Below, piece by piece: positions 24,937-33,515 of a stretch of DNA of 64,000 bases; positions within the stretch are counted from its first letter, which is position 1, and every line of letters starts with the position of its first letter. The notes under the pieces are model-generated. The model was not told the DNA's origin. It saw only the letters and a list, made by a program, of their open reading frames with translations, and ran no database searches. Location of the stretch: assembly GCF_001261915.1 (NCBI RefSeq), contig NZ_CVRT01000053.1, forward strand, positions 26,383 to 90,382, written 5' to 3'. Origin of the DNA: Halorubrum sp. SD626R. GTDB lineage: Archaea; Halobacteriota; Halobacteria; Halobacteriales; Haloferacaceae. A program made the translations under genes and the position numbers.

Positions 24937-26049
24937 GTGCGGCTCCGCCCCTTCGCCGTCGGTCTGACGAGGCCGCTCGGCACGGCCCGCGGCGATATCG
25001 CGGAGCGCGAGGGGTTCCTCGTCGGCGTGGGATCCGAGGACCGCGTCGACGGCGACGGTGTCTCCGCACCGGGGCTCGGCGAGGCCGCCCCGCTCCCCGG
25101 CTGGACCGAGTCGCTGTCGGCGTGCGAGTCGGCGCTGCGGGCTGTCAGGACGGACGACGGCGCGCTCCTCCCCGACGCGCTCGACCGCCTCGATCCGGTC
25201 GAGACCCCGGCGGCGCGCCACGGGCTCGCGCTCGCGCTCGCGGACGCCACGGCGCGCGAGGCGGACCGGTCCCTGGCTTCGCATCTCGCGGCCGAGCGCG
25301 GCCTCCCGACGCCGACCGACGCGGTCCCGGTCAACGCGACGGTCGGCGACGGCGACCCCGAGACGACCGCGGCCGCGGTCGAGCGCGCCGTCGACGAGGG
25401 GTTCGACTGCGTGAAGGTGAAGGTCGGCGCGCGCTCGCTCGCCGCCGACGTCGAGCGCCTGCGTGCGGTCCGGGAGGCGGTCGGTGACGGGGTCGCGCTT
25501 CGGGCCGACGCGAACGGCGCCTGGGACCGGGCGACCGCCCGCGACGCGCTCGACCGCCTCGCGTCGCTGGACCTCGCGTACGTCGAGCAGCCGCTCCCCG
25601 CCGACGACCTCGACGGCGCGGCGGCGCTCCGGGGAGACCGCGGCGATCGCGACGGCGACGACGAGGGCACCGACTCCGCGGTCCCGATCGCGCTTGACGA
25701 GACGCTAGCGAGTCACGGGCTCGACGCCGTGCTCGACGCCGGCGCGGCCGACGTCGTCGTCCTGAAGCCGATGGCGCTTGGGGGACCGGACCGCGCGCTG
25801 GCGACGGCGGCGCGGGCGCGGGCGGCGGGCGTCGAGCCCGTGATCACCACGACGATCGACGCCGTCGTCGCGCGGACCGCCGCGGTCCACGTCGCGGCCG
25901 CGGTCCCGGACGTCGCGCCCTGCGGGCTCGCCACCGCCTCGCTCCTCGCCGACGACCTCGCGCCGGACCCCTGCCCCGTCGCGGGCGGCGAGGTACCGGT
26001 GCCGAACGGTCCCGGACTCGCCGGCGACGCGTTCGACGGGCTCCCGTGA
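24937..26049 (+). CDS. menC: o-succinylbenzoate synthase
   Basis: A 370-residue enolase-superfamily enzyme. The catalytic set is complete: KVK with Lys160/Lys162, Asp191 in RADANGAW, Glu217 in VEQPL, Asp254 in LDE, and Lys277 in VLKPM. Dipeptide epimerases share these residues, but coupling to menA makes o-succinylbenzoate synthase the best call. The start is GTG at 24937, two bases after the menA stop; the open frame extends far upstream through menA but has no coding logic there. An acidic 15-residue insert (about 231-247) precedes the metal aspartate. Confidence 0.9.
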   Translation: MRLRPFAVGLTRPLGTARGDIAEREGFLVGVGSEDRVDGDGVSAPGLGEAAPLPGWTESLSACESALRAVRTDDGALLPDALDRLDPVETPAARHGLALALADATAREADRSLASHLAAERGLPTPTDAVPVNATVGDGDPETTAAAVERAVDEGFDCVKVKVGARSLAADVERLRAVREAVGDGVALRADANGAWDRATARDALDRLASLDLAYVEQPLPADDLDGAAALRGDRGDRDGDDEGTDSAVPIALDETLASHGLDAVLDAGAADVVVLKPMALGGPDRALATAARARAAGVEPVITTTIDAVVARTAAVHVAAAVPDVAPCGLATASLLADDLAPDPCPVAGGEVPVPNGPGLAGDAFDGLP

Positions 26050-26078
26050 CGAGCGGTGCGGGCTCGCCGCCGGAGCGG

Positions 26079-26489
26079 CTATTCCTCGACGACCTCGACG
26101 ACGCCTTCCATGTCCCGGGTCTGGTGGGGCGTGCAGACGTACTCGTAGGTCCCCGGCTCGGCGAACTCGTGTTCGAAGGCGTGGCCTTCGGCGGTCGCGA
26201 GCCCGGACTCGAAGGCGCCCCCGCGGTCGACGACGTTGTGGCTCCCGCCGACGCCGGTCCACTCCCAGACGACGGTCGTCCCGACGTCGACCCGGACCGC
26301 CGCCGGCGCGAACGAGAACCCGCCGTCGGCGCCGACCGCGACAGAGACGGTCTCCGCGCCGGTCCGGTCGACCGTCTCCGTCTCCCCCTCGTCGCCGCCG
26401 GGGAGGAGCGCGCCGGTGCAGCCGGCGAGCCCGGCGGCGGAGGCGGCGCCGACGGCCCCGAGCAGGTCGCGTCGCGTTCGCGCGTTCAT
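26079..26489 (-). CDS. halocyanin (type 1 blue copper lipoprotein)
   Basis: A 136-residue plastocyanin-like electron carrier attached outside the membrane. The Tat-lipoprotein signal reads RTRRDLL...LAGC (Cys24). Copper ligands are His84 in GGSHNV, Cys119, His122 and Met127 in the loop CTPHQTRDM. Halocyanins pass electrons between membrane complexes in haloarchaea. It stands alone, converging with menC. Two other halocyanin loci occur in the window, one of them broken. Confidence 0.93.
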   Translation of the reverse strand: MNARTRRDLLGAVGAASAAGLAGCTGALLPGGDEGETETVDRTGAETVSVAVGADGGFSFAPAAVRVDVGTTVVWEWTGVGGSHNVVDRGGAFESGLATAEGHAFEHEFAEPGTYEYVCTPHQTRDMEGVVEVVEE

Positions 26490-26667
26490 ACCGGAGCGAG
26501 GGCCCGGACCGGCTAAAGCCTCCCGAGAGGGACGCGCGAGGTCGGCGCCCGCGGAAACGACGCCGATGAGACTGGCGCCCGCGGAAGTGACGCGCGAGGC
26601 CGGCGCCGGCGACGAACGGGAGCAACGAGGGAAAGGGGCTTGTACGGCCGCGACCGAACGGCACGGT

Positions 26668-27129
26668 ATGAGCGAGTGGACAGACGCGATCGTCGGCGAG
26701 CGGATGACCGTCGACAACCAGTTCACGGACCGGGTGGCGGCCTCGCGGTTCTCCAGCCAGGAGTGGGGCCTGATCATGACCGCGACCGAGTTCGAGATCG
26801 AGGACGCCGCCGACCCCGACGATGCCCGGATCGTCGCCGACACGTCCAGCCTCCCGGCGATCATGCCGGAGCTGGAGAACGTCCGGTCGCAGGTCGCCGC
26901 GATGGGCGGAGCGGCGGGAGGCGACGGCGGCTCCGGCGGCGGGGGCGGCGGCCTCGTCGACTCGATCAAGGGCGCGCTCGGGCTCGGCGGCTCCGGCGGC
27001 GGAGGCGGCGGGTCGGACGAGGAGCTCGACGCCGCCGAACGGCTCGTCCAGGAGTACGCCGACGAGCTACAGGCGCACTTGGAGGACAAGGGGAAGTGGG
27101 AGCGGGTCAGGCTCGCGTATCAGGAGTGA
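26668..27129 (+). CDS. DUF5799-family haloarchaeal protein
   Basis: A 153-residue protein matching the haloarchaeal DUF5799 pattern: MSEWTDAIVGERMTVDNQFTDRV and the motif FSSQEWGLIMTATEFEIE. Two Gly/Ser-rich linkers (about 80-97 and 106-117) flank a short helix LVDSIKGALGLG, and a C-terminal helix follows. The glycine runs look like low-complexity expansion. No catalytic residues are evident and function is unknown. Confidence 0.8.
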   Translation: MSEWTDAIVGERMTVDNQFTDRVAASRFSSQEWGLIMTATEFEIEDAADPDDARIVADTSSLPAIMPELENVRSQVAAMGGAAGGDGGSGGGGGGLVDSIKGALGLGGSGGGGGGSDEELDAAERLVQEYADELQAHLEDKGKWERVRLAYQE

Positions 27130-27160
27130 CCGGACCGCGGTCTGCGGGACGCGGTGCCGG

Positions 27161-27310
27161 TCACTCCATATCGCCGCTGCGGAACAACGTCAGCTCCTCG
27201 GCCTCGTAGATGCCGATCAGCTCGCTGACGATCTCGTCGTGCTCCTCGTCGTCCACGCGGAGCGCGTCGAGGCGCTCGAACGTCTCCTCGTCGAGGTGTA
27301 CCTGTGGCAT
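27161..27310 (-). CDS. 49-residue ribbon-helix-helix-like protein
   Basis: A very short protein reading MPQVHLDEETFERLDALRV and then DEIVSELIGIYEAEELTLF. The start (PQVHLDEETFERLDAL) has the strand-helix pattern of MetJ/Arc-type DNA-binding proteins, and the second helix contains the expected hydrophobic spacing. No toxin gene is adjacent; the next gene upstream on the same strand is the 707-residue CHAT-like protein. Could be a small regulator of that gene or of an unlinked target. Confidence 0.65.
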   Translation of the reverse strand: MPQVHLDEETFERLDALRVDDEEHDEIVSELIGIYEAEELTLFRSGDME

Positions 27311-27388
27311 ACGCGGCGCTTCGTCGAGTGGAGTATAAAATCCTCGGTGGTTCCCGACCGCGGGCGCGGACCGATCCGGCTCACTCGC

Positions 27389-29512
27389 TCACTCGCCGCG
27401 CCGTCGCTCCGTTCGATCGGTCCCGCTCGTCTCCCCGTCCCCGCGCTCCGCGAGGTTCCGCCCGGCGAGTCGCTCGATATCCGCCTCGGTGAGGTCGTCG
27501 CTCGGAAGCAGGAGCCGGCCGTCAAGTTTGACGACGGAGTCCTCCTCGTGGAGGAACGTCAGAATCTGCGAGGGATCGAACGCTGAGGCGGCGTTGTGCT
27601 CCGTCCCGGCCAGTTCGGACAGATCGCTTGAGCCGTCGAACACCTGCGACACCTCGGTTCCGATTCGACCGGACTGCGTCAGGATCGACCTCCGGCGAAG
27701 GCGGTACGACGTCGGTGACTGCGAGGTGAAGTAGTCGGCGTGCTTCGATAGGATCTGGTCGGAGGTTACCGACGCGGCCGGACAGCAAACACACCGAACG
27801 TCAGTTTTGTCGGAGATACCAGAGAGAGAAACGCTCGCATCTACCGGGATCGAGACCGACAATAGCGCCACAAGCCACCGGATCAACTGACGGTCCAGAC
27901 GCTGTGCAGCGACGATCGATCCCATGCCGCCGTTTTCGACGACCTGTAGGCCTCCGCACACGTCATCGGCCCCCTCGAATATCGTCAGCGCCGACGCGTC
28001 GTCGAGGTTCGCAAGCGTGACCGCGCCGTCAGCGGCGGCCACTTCACCTTCCGCGACCGGGAGCCCGCAGTACGCAACGTCGACCTCGGAGTCCGAGAGT
28101 ACCGCGGCGACGGTCTCAGCGCTCGGCCGGTCGAGTACCTCCCACTCGCCGACGCCCTGGGGGACCGCCGGCTCCGAGAGCGCGCGTCGAACCGCCGTCG
28201 CACGCTCCGATGAGGCGACTAGCGCGACGGCATGGATATCGCCGCGCGCGGTTGATTCGCGGCGGAGCTGGTTCTCGTATCCCGCCGGCGTCAACACCGA
28301 CACGCCCGCGGGAAGCGGGTCGTCGTCCGGACTCGGTAGCTCGTGCCCGGGTGTGAGCCACGGCGACGTCGCGAGCGCGACCGGTTTCTCGGAGTCGGTA
28401 ACCTCTGCCGCGCCGCGCACCCGGACAGGGGCCAGCACGTGCGCGAGATGAGGTAAGAGCTCGGCGCCGGCGGGCCCCGGCCGAAGCACTGCCTCGGTCG
28501 GCCAGTCGGGCATGTACGGCGCCACCGTCTCCGGATCGATTTCGAGGTACTCCATCAGCCGCTCGCTCATCGACAGGTCGGCGAGGTTCGGCGGGTAGAA
28601 GGGGAGCTCCGGACCGACCCGCTCGTACTCGTACCGGTTGGACGGGACGTATCCGTCCGTCCGCGCGAGCGTGTCGAGGAAGAACCACGTCCGGAGCAGC
28701 TCCTCGGCGCGCGCTTCGAGCGCGACGCCGTCGGTCGGGAGAGGCTCGACGTACCCGGTTTCGAGCCGGACCGCGGGCGCGTCGCCGACGGTCATCCGCG
28801 CGCCGAGGTAGTACGAGAGGGTCGAGAGCCGGTAGACGTCCGCGTATTCGGGGCGAACGACCACCTCGACCCCCGTCTCGGGGCGAGTCAGCGGGCTCGG
28901 GATGTCGAGCTCGTCGCCGCGAAGGATCCGGGGCGGGTAGCCGCGGAGCGTGGGCCACGAGCGCTCGGGCGAGAACTCCCTGATCGACGAGCCGAGCACC
29001 GAGACCGCCGCCACCAAGGCGGTCGGGTCGTCCGGAACGGTGATCGTCGCCTCCGGGCGCGTGTGGCGCGAGCGCGCACCGACCGAGACGGTGGTCTGCC
29101 GGTCGAACTCGACATCGACGGGGCCCGAGTCGACCGCGCCGGTCGTCGACGGACTGACGTCGGCGACGCGGATGAACGTCTTCGTTGCGCCGCTCAGGTC
29201 GAAACAGTACGACCCGCGCGGGAGTTCCATCGGATCGTCGAGGCGGGCGATGAAGTCGCCGTCGTCCGACCGGACTCTCACCGACGAGTACTCGGGCACT
29301 GAGAAGGAACTGGCCTCGAAGCTGACCGCCTCGTCGACCGGGAACGGGAACAGCTCCGTGAGCGCCGGTCGGGGATGGACCTCGCGGTCCAGCACCAGCC
29401 GGAGCTCATCGCCCTCCAGTTCGTCGCGGACGCGGAGCGTCTCCCCGTCGACCTCGAAACCCACTCGCCCCCCGAACGCGTCGTCCCTCACGGCTAACTG
29501 ATGTATCGTCAA
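27389..29512 (-). CDS. large uncharacterised protein with a degenerate CHAT-like C-terminal domain
   Basis: A 707-residue protein I do not recognise as a characterised family. The N-terminal half (1-360) is beta-rich with no signal peptide. Residues about 425-570 resemble a caspase-like CHAT protease: a strand IHAVALVASSERATAV, then VDVAYCGLPVAEG (478-489) where HG is expected, LDDASALTIFEGADDV where the LxxAC nucleophile strand should be, and VVENGGMGSIVA matching the helix-strand that follows. Both catalytic residues are replaced, so proteolysis is unlikely. Codon use here is somewhat less GC-rich than in neighbours. Downstream is the 49-residue RHH-like gene. Confidence 0.7.
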   Translation of the reverse strand: MTIHQLAVRDDAFGGRVGFEVDGETLRVRDELEGDELRLVLDREVHPRPALTELFPFPVDEAVSFEASSFSVPEYSSVRVRSDDGDFIARLDDPMELPRGSYCFDLSGATKTFIRVADVSPSTTGAVDSGPVDVEFDRQTTVSVGARSRHTRPEATITVPDDPTALVAAVSVLGSSIREFSPERSWPTLRGYPPRILRGDELDIPSPLTRPETGVEVVVRPEYADVYRLSTLSYYLGARMTVGDAPAVRLETGYVEPLPTDGVALEARAEELLRTWFFLDTLARTDGYVPSNRYEYERVGPELPFYPPNLADLSMSERLMEYLEIDPETVAPYMPDWPTEAVLRPGPAGAELLPHLAHVLAPVRVRGAAEVTDSEKPVALATSPWLTPGHELPSPDDDPLPAGVSVLTPAGYENQLRRESTARGDIHAVALVASSERATAVRRALSEPAVPQGVGEWEVLDRPSAETVAAVLSDSEVDVAYCGLPVAEGEVAAADGAVTLANLDDASALTIFEGADDVCGGLQVVENGGMGSIVAAQRLDRQLIRWLVALLSVSIPVDASVSLSGISDKTDVRCVCCPAASVTSDQILSKHADYFTSQSPTSYRLRRRSILTQSGRIGTEVSQVFDGSSDLSELAGTEHNAASAFDPSQILTFLHEEDSVVKLDGRLLLPSDDLTEADIERLAGRNLAERGDGETSGTDRTERRRGE

Positions 29513-29636
29513 CAGGTATGAGATTGTCGGTAGATTTTCCCTATTCCGCGTCTCTCAGCCGTGATGGTCGCGTTCTCCGTCTCGTGCTAACAGCCGTGAC
29601 AGCAGTCTTAACACTCGTCGGACGCGACGAATCTGC

Positions 29637-30671
29637 ATGAACGAGGCCGCGGCGGCGGCGCTCCGCGAGGCGTTCCCGGAGCGGTCGGTCGAGCGCCTGA
29701 CCGGCACCGGCCCCTCGTGGAACGGAGGCAACGAAACGGTCGGCGTCGCCTTCGCGGACGGCGGTCGAGCGTTCTGCAAGGTCGCGGTCGACGGCGACGG
29801 CGCTCGGATCGCCCGCGAACTGGCGGTGCTGCGGCACGTGGCCGTCGAGCGACCCCTCGCGGTCCCCGAAGTGCTCGCCGCCGATCCGGACGCGGCCTAC
29901 CTCGTCACGGCTCCCGCTCCCGGCCGCGGGCTCCTCGACGCGTGGGAGGGGCTCGACGAGCGAGACGAGAGAGGCGAAGGGGCCGACCGGAGCACGGGAG
30001 ACGGGGAGGCCGACAGACCGGCGCTGCTCCGACGCGTCGGCGCGACGCTGGCGACGCTACACGCCGAGCGGTTCGAGACCCACGGGGAGATCGGCGGCGG
30101 CGACGCGCGCGGCGGGCTCGAACTCGACCGGGCGCCGTGGCCCGACGTGCTCTTAGAGACGATCGGACGGACCCGCGAGATCGGCACGTCTGAGCGGCTC
30201 GCGCACCACTACGACGCCGTGATCGACTGCGTCGAGGCGAACCGCGACCGCCTCCGCGGCGCCCCGGCGGCGCTCCTCCACGGCGACGTCGCGATGCCGA
30301 ACCTGTTCGTCGTCGACGCTGAGGAAGGCCACGGCGGGGCTGAACAGGCCGACGGGATCGTCGCGATCGACTGGGAACTCGCTCACGTCGGCGACCCCGC
30401 TCGCGACCTCCTCAGGGCGGAAGACCAGCTGCTCAACGGGTTCGACGAGCGGGGGCCGGAGCGGTACGCGGCCGCGCTGCACGCGGGCTACGTCGAGCGC
30501 GCCGGCGGGCTCCCGCCGGGGTTCGAGGAGCGACGCCCGCTATACGAGGTCGTCCGGATACTCGGTCGGTCGGGGTTCATCGACCAGTGGACGACGTACC
30601 TCGGCGAGCCCGCGACCGACCTCGTCGACCGCGCGGAGGCGGAGCTGTCGGCGCGGCTGGCGGCGGTCTGA
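29637..30671 (+). CDS. aminoglycoside phosphotransferase (APH)-like kinase
   Basis: A 344-residue protein kinase-like phosphotransferase. Catalytic blocks are LLHGDVAMPNL (His215, Asp217, Asn222) and VAIDWELAHVGDPARDL (Asp245). The N-lobe contains FCKVAVDG with the ATP-binding lysine. Haloarchaea are not expected to use it for drug resistance; related enzymes phosphorylate sugars, homoserine or coenzyme precursors. Acidic insertions, such as that around residue 105, are typical of haloarchaea. No pathway neighbour identifies the substrate. Confidence 0.85.
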   Translation: MNEAAAAALREAFPERSVERLTGTGPSWNGGNETVGVAFADGGRAFCKVAVDGDGARIARELAVLRHVAVERPLAVPEVLAADPDAAYLVTAPAPGRGLLDAWEGLDERDERGEGADRSTGDGEADRPALLRRVGATLATLHAERFETHGEIGGGDARGGLELDRAPWPDVLLETIGRTREIGTSERLAHHYDAVIDCVEANRDRLRGAPAALLHGDVAMPNLFVVDAEEGHGGAEQADGIVAIDWELAHVGDPARDLLRAEDQLLNGFDERGPERYAAALHAGYVERAGGLPPGFEERRPLYEVVRILGRSGFIDQWTTYLGEPATDLVDRAEAELSARLAAV

Positions 30672-30701
30672 GGTCAGCGGACGAGGACGGCCGAGCGCCC
30701 T

Positions 30702-31499
30702 TCAGCGGTTCCACGCGGCGTCGTCGGGGTCGATGCGTCGGTCGCCCGGCTCCAGCGCGTCGATCTCGTCGAGGACTGACGGGTCAACGTCGGCGTCGAG
30801 CGCGCCGAGGTTCTCGGCGACGTGGTCGCCCGTCGCTTTCGGAATCGGGGTAACGTCGCGGGCGATCGCCCACGCGAGCGCGAGCACGGCCGGCGAGCGG
30901 TCGGCGCGCTCGGCGACGCCTTTGAACTCCTCGTCGTCGAAGAGGTCGCCGCGGGCCAGCGGCGAGTAGCCGACGAGGCGGTGGTCGAACTCGGCGGCGA
31001 GCGCGCGCAACTCGGCCTGTCGAAACCGCGGGTGACACTCCACCTGATGGGCGGCGATCGGCGCGTCGAGGACTTCGCGGGCCTCGCGGAGCAGCTCGGG
31101 GGTGAAGTTCGAGACGCCGACGTGGTCGGTGAGGCCCGCGTCGCGCAGCTCGTCGAAGACCGGCAGGGTCGCCTCGGCGTCGTACGCGCGGGTCGGCCAG
31201 TGGACGTACAGCAGGTCGACGCGGTCGAGTCCGAGCCGGTCGAGGCTCTCGCGGGCCGTCTTCCGGGCGTCCTCGGGAGCGAGGTTCTCCGGGTGGACCT
31301 TCGTGGCGACGACGACGTCCTCTCTGTCGACGTCGGCGGCGGCGATCCCCTCGCCGACCGCGGCCTCGTTGTCGTACATCTGCGCGGTGTCGACGTGGCG
31401 GTAGCCGGCCTCTAAGGCGGCGGTCACGGTGGCGGTACACTCGGCGGGGTCGTCGAGCCCGGACGTGCCGAGCCCGAGCGGCAGTTCCAGCGGCGGCAT
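30702..31499 (-). CDS. aldo/keto reductase
   Basis: A 265-residue NADPH-dependent oxidoreductase with a (beta/alpha)8 barrel. The catalytic tetrad is complete: Asp37, Tyr42 (AQMYDNE), Lys67 (VVATKVHP) and His100 (LLYVHWP). IPKATGDHVAENLGALD near the C-terminus is the cofactor-binding loop. It belongs to the group that includes 2,5-diketo-gluconate reductases and xylose reductases; substrate unknown. The ATG at 31499 gives the canonical barrel start; the longer open frame upstream is not coding. Confidence 0.9.
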   Translation of the reverse strand: MPPLELPLGLGTSGLDDPAECTATVTAALEAGYRHVDTAQMYDNEAAVGEGIAAADVDREDVVVATKVHPENLAPEDARKTARESLDRLGLDRVDLLYVHWPTRAYDAEATLPVFDELRDAGLTDHVGVSNFTPELLREAREVLDAPIAAHQVECHPRFRQAELRALAAEFDHRLVGYSPLARGDLFDDEEFKGVAERADRSPAVLALAWAIARDVTPIPKATGDHVAENLGALDADVDPSVLDEIDALEPGDRRIDPDDAAWNR

Positions 31500-31665
31500 A
31501 CGGTCCGGTTCCGACCCGGGCGTCAAAAGGGCGCGCTCACCGGAACGGATCGCGGGATCTCGGCGAACGACCGCGGAGGCCGGGGTCGCGGAGACGCGCG
31601 ACGGCTTTTCACCGCGTTGGAAACCGCTCCGCGTTATATGAATCCTGGAGGGCCTACGTCTGTCC

Positions 31666-32523
31666 GTGACCGACGGGATCCACGCCGAACTCTCCGTCTC
31701 TGCCTGCGACCGCTGTCCCGTGGCCGCGCTCTCGTCGAGCACCCCGGTGGAGGACCTGCGCGTCGACTCGGCGGACGACCGAGTCGAGTTCGTCGCCGAC
31801 GACCCGCCGACCGGACTCGATCTCGTCGAGTTCGGCGGCCGGGCGCACGGCCGCTACGAGATCGCCTGTGAGCGCCCGGCGGCGGAGGGTGGCCGCGCAG
31901 CCGACGACGCGGGCACGGATGGTGGCCGCGCAGCTGACGACGCGGGCACGGATGGTGGCCGCGCAGCTGACGACGCGGCCACCGACGGCGGTACCGTGGT
32001 GGGCCCGAGACGCGCCGGCGGGCCGGGGGGCGACGAGACCGGAACCGACGGACGCGGCCCCTCGCCGCCGGGAGAGGGCGACGCCGCCTGTACGGGGTGT
32101 TCCTGCGGCGGGCTCCCGGCGGCGTTCGAGAACTTCCCCGTCTCGCCGCGCCGGACGGAGATGGAGGACGGCGAGCTCCTGCTCTCCTTCGTCCTGACCG
32201 GTCACGAGGAGCTGCGGGCGATCGTCGACGAGTGCGAGGCCGCCGGACTCGGCGTGGAGCTCCGCCGGCTCTGCGTCGACCGCGGAGGCGAGGAGGGAGA
32301 GCTCGGCAGCGACGTGGTCCCCGTCGACCTCGCCGGCGTGACCGACAGGCAGGCCGAGATCGCGACGATCGCCGCCGAGGAGGGGTACTTCGAGGCCGGC
32401 GGCGCCTCCGCGGCCGACGTCGCGGCCGAGTTCGACCTCGCGAAGTCCACGGTGTCGGAACACCTGCGGATCGTGACCGCGGCGCTCTTCTCGCAGACGT
32501 TCGGGAACGGGGACCGTGGTTAA
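31666..32523 (+). CDS. Bat-type helix-turn-helix regulator with expanded linker
   Basis: A 285-residue regulator with the HTH_10 (bacterio-opsin activator) domain at its C-terminus: VTDRQAEIATIAAEEGYFEAGG followed by VAAEFDLAKSTVSEHLRIVTAAL. The N-terminus has a CxxC (ACDRCPVAAL) and the middle has TGCSCGGLP, together four or more cysteines that may bind a metal or a cluster, so a redox- or oxygen-sensing role is plausible. The linker contains three tandem 11-residue repeats GGRAADDAGTD. Start codon is GTG at 31666. Confidence 0.82.
   Translation: MTDGIHAELSVSACDRCPVAALSSSTPVEDLRVDSADDRVEFVADDPPTGLDLVEFGGRAHGRYEIACERPAAEGGRAADDAGTDGGRAADDAGTDGGRAADDAATDGGTVVGPRRAGGPGGDETGTDGRGPSPPGEGDAACTGCSCGGLPAAFENFPVSPRRTEMEDGELLLSFVLTGHEELRAIVDECEAAGLGVELRRLCVDRGGEEGELGSDVVPVDLAGVTDRQAEIATIAAEEGYFEAGGASAADVAAEFDLAKSTVSEHLRIVTAALFSQTFGNGDRG
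31888..31986 (+). repeat. 33-bp tandem repeat, three units, within the Bat regulator
   Basis: Three consecutive 33-bp units (31888-31920, 31921-31953, 31954-31986). The first two differ at a single base; the third diverges only at its end. Each unit encodes GGRAADDAGTD, or GGRAADDAATD in the last. The near-identity points to recent slippage or unequal recombination and to a likely length polymorphism between strains. Confidence 0.9.
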
Positions 32524-32614
32524 ACCTCCGAACGGTTCGCCGGTAGCTATTCGCGGGGTTCGACCGTACTGATCACCGGCGGGGTCGAACGCGTCCGTTC
32601 GGCTCCGACCGCCC

Positions 32615-32710
32615 ATGACCCAGTGGACACGGCTCGGACCGCGGGAACGCGAGCTCCTCGCCGTCCTGCGGCGCGCCGACGATCCCCCCGCGGCCGACAT
32701 CACTCGGTGA
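32615..32710 (+). pseudogene. possible remnant of a winged-helix regulator
   Basis: A 31-codon frame reading MTQWTRLGPRERELLAVLRR then DPPAADITR before TGA. The pattern resembles the first helices of haloarchaeal winged-helix proteins, which would continue with a recognition helix; here translation stops just where it should begin. Either a truncated gene or a chance ORF. The surrounding stretch 32524-32781 otherwise shows no gene. Confidence 0.35.
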
Positions 32711-32781
32711 CGCGTGGCAGCGTGAGACATAACGACAGGTGTCGGGTGCGGCTTAACTCCGTTCGGCTCCGAAGGACCTGT

Positions 32782-33036
32782 ATGACCACGAAATACGAAG
32801 ATCGACTGCTCGGACTCGCGGTGGTCGCTCTCCTCGCCGCGGTGGGCGGTGAGCTGCTCGGAGCGACGCTGCTCGTCACGGTCGGGGTAACCGGCTTCTT
32901 CCTCGCCGTCGGAGGACTGCTCGCGCTCATGACCGTCACGCTGGCAGTCGGCCTCAGTCGAGTGTCCGGCCCGGACATGTCCGACCCGGAGCTCGCCGAT
33001 CGGGTCGGCTTATCGATGTCGTCGGGGAAGCGATGA
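32782..33036 (+). CDS. small two-helix membrane protein
   Basis: An 84-residue protein with two strong hydrophobic segments (about 10-30 and 33-58) and a polar C-terminus ending MSSGKR. The ATG at 32782 begins the coherent part; upstream codons in the same frame are Arg-rich and unlikely to be translated. No motif suggests a function. The downstream gap contains repeat copy D. Confidence 0.65.
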   Translation: MTTKYEDRLLGLAVVALLAAVGGELLGATLLVTVGVTGFFLAVGGLLALMTVTLAVGLSRVSGPDMSDPELADRVGLSMSSGKR

Positions 33037-33163
33037 GCCCGTCGAACGAGAGCTGAAACGGCCGTCCGCCGGTGAATCCCTCCTGAGCGGTAGCGGGAGT
33101 GGGTGTTGCAGTTCGCCGTCAGCGATTAGCTATTTAAATTGTCGCGAGCGACTGCGACGATTC

Positions 33164-33387
33164 CGTATGAATGTACGCGCTGTGCGGTGGCGCGTGCCTG
33201 CGAGGCCGCTTCGCGGCCGAGCAGCACCGCGCGAGGGAGTCGCTGGCGCGTTCCGCGCCAGCGACGAGGCTGGGGAGGTGTGAGGTGCTGTGCGGTGCCG
33301 TGCAGGTGGGGCTTTGGAAGTGTTCACCGTAGCATCGTTAGTCACGGATGAATGGCCGACAGCGACACCACCCGCTCATTTATAAAC
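33164..33387 (+). repeat. dispersed structured repeat, copy D (intermediate form)
   Basis: Reads on the plus strand: gcggtggcgcgtgcctgcgag (from 33184), P1 GGCCGC/GCGGCC with a 3-nt loop (33204-33209 with 33213-33218), gcgaggga, P2 of 12 perfect bp with loop ttc (33239-33250 with 33254-33265), gaggctggggaggtgtgagg, then the tail gtggggctttggaagtgttcac ending near 33327, and TTTATAAAC at 33378-33386. The caaaggggcag block and P3 of copies A and B are absent. The AT-rich gtatgaat at 33164-33171 lies 33-40 nt before P1, farther than in the other copies. The flanks 33037-33163 and 33388-33515 show no gene. Confidence 0.75.
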
Positions 33388-33515
33388 AATCACTCAACCG
33401 TACCGATACACCTACTCCCGCTATCGATCGTCGCCCTATCCGTGCTAACCGCACGAATTTCGAAACGTCTCGGCTGCCGAGAGCCTCGACGAGGCGAACG
33501 ACCAGCGGTCCCGAG

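Noticed and set aside
29637..30671. Antibiotic resistance determinant
   Set aside because: The APH fold is shared by many metabolic kinases and nothing in sequence or context indicates drug modification.
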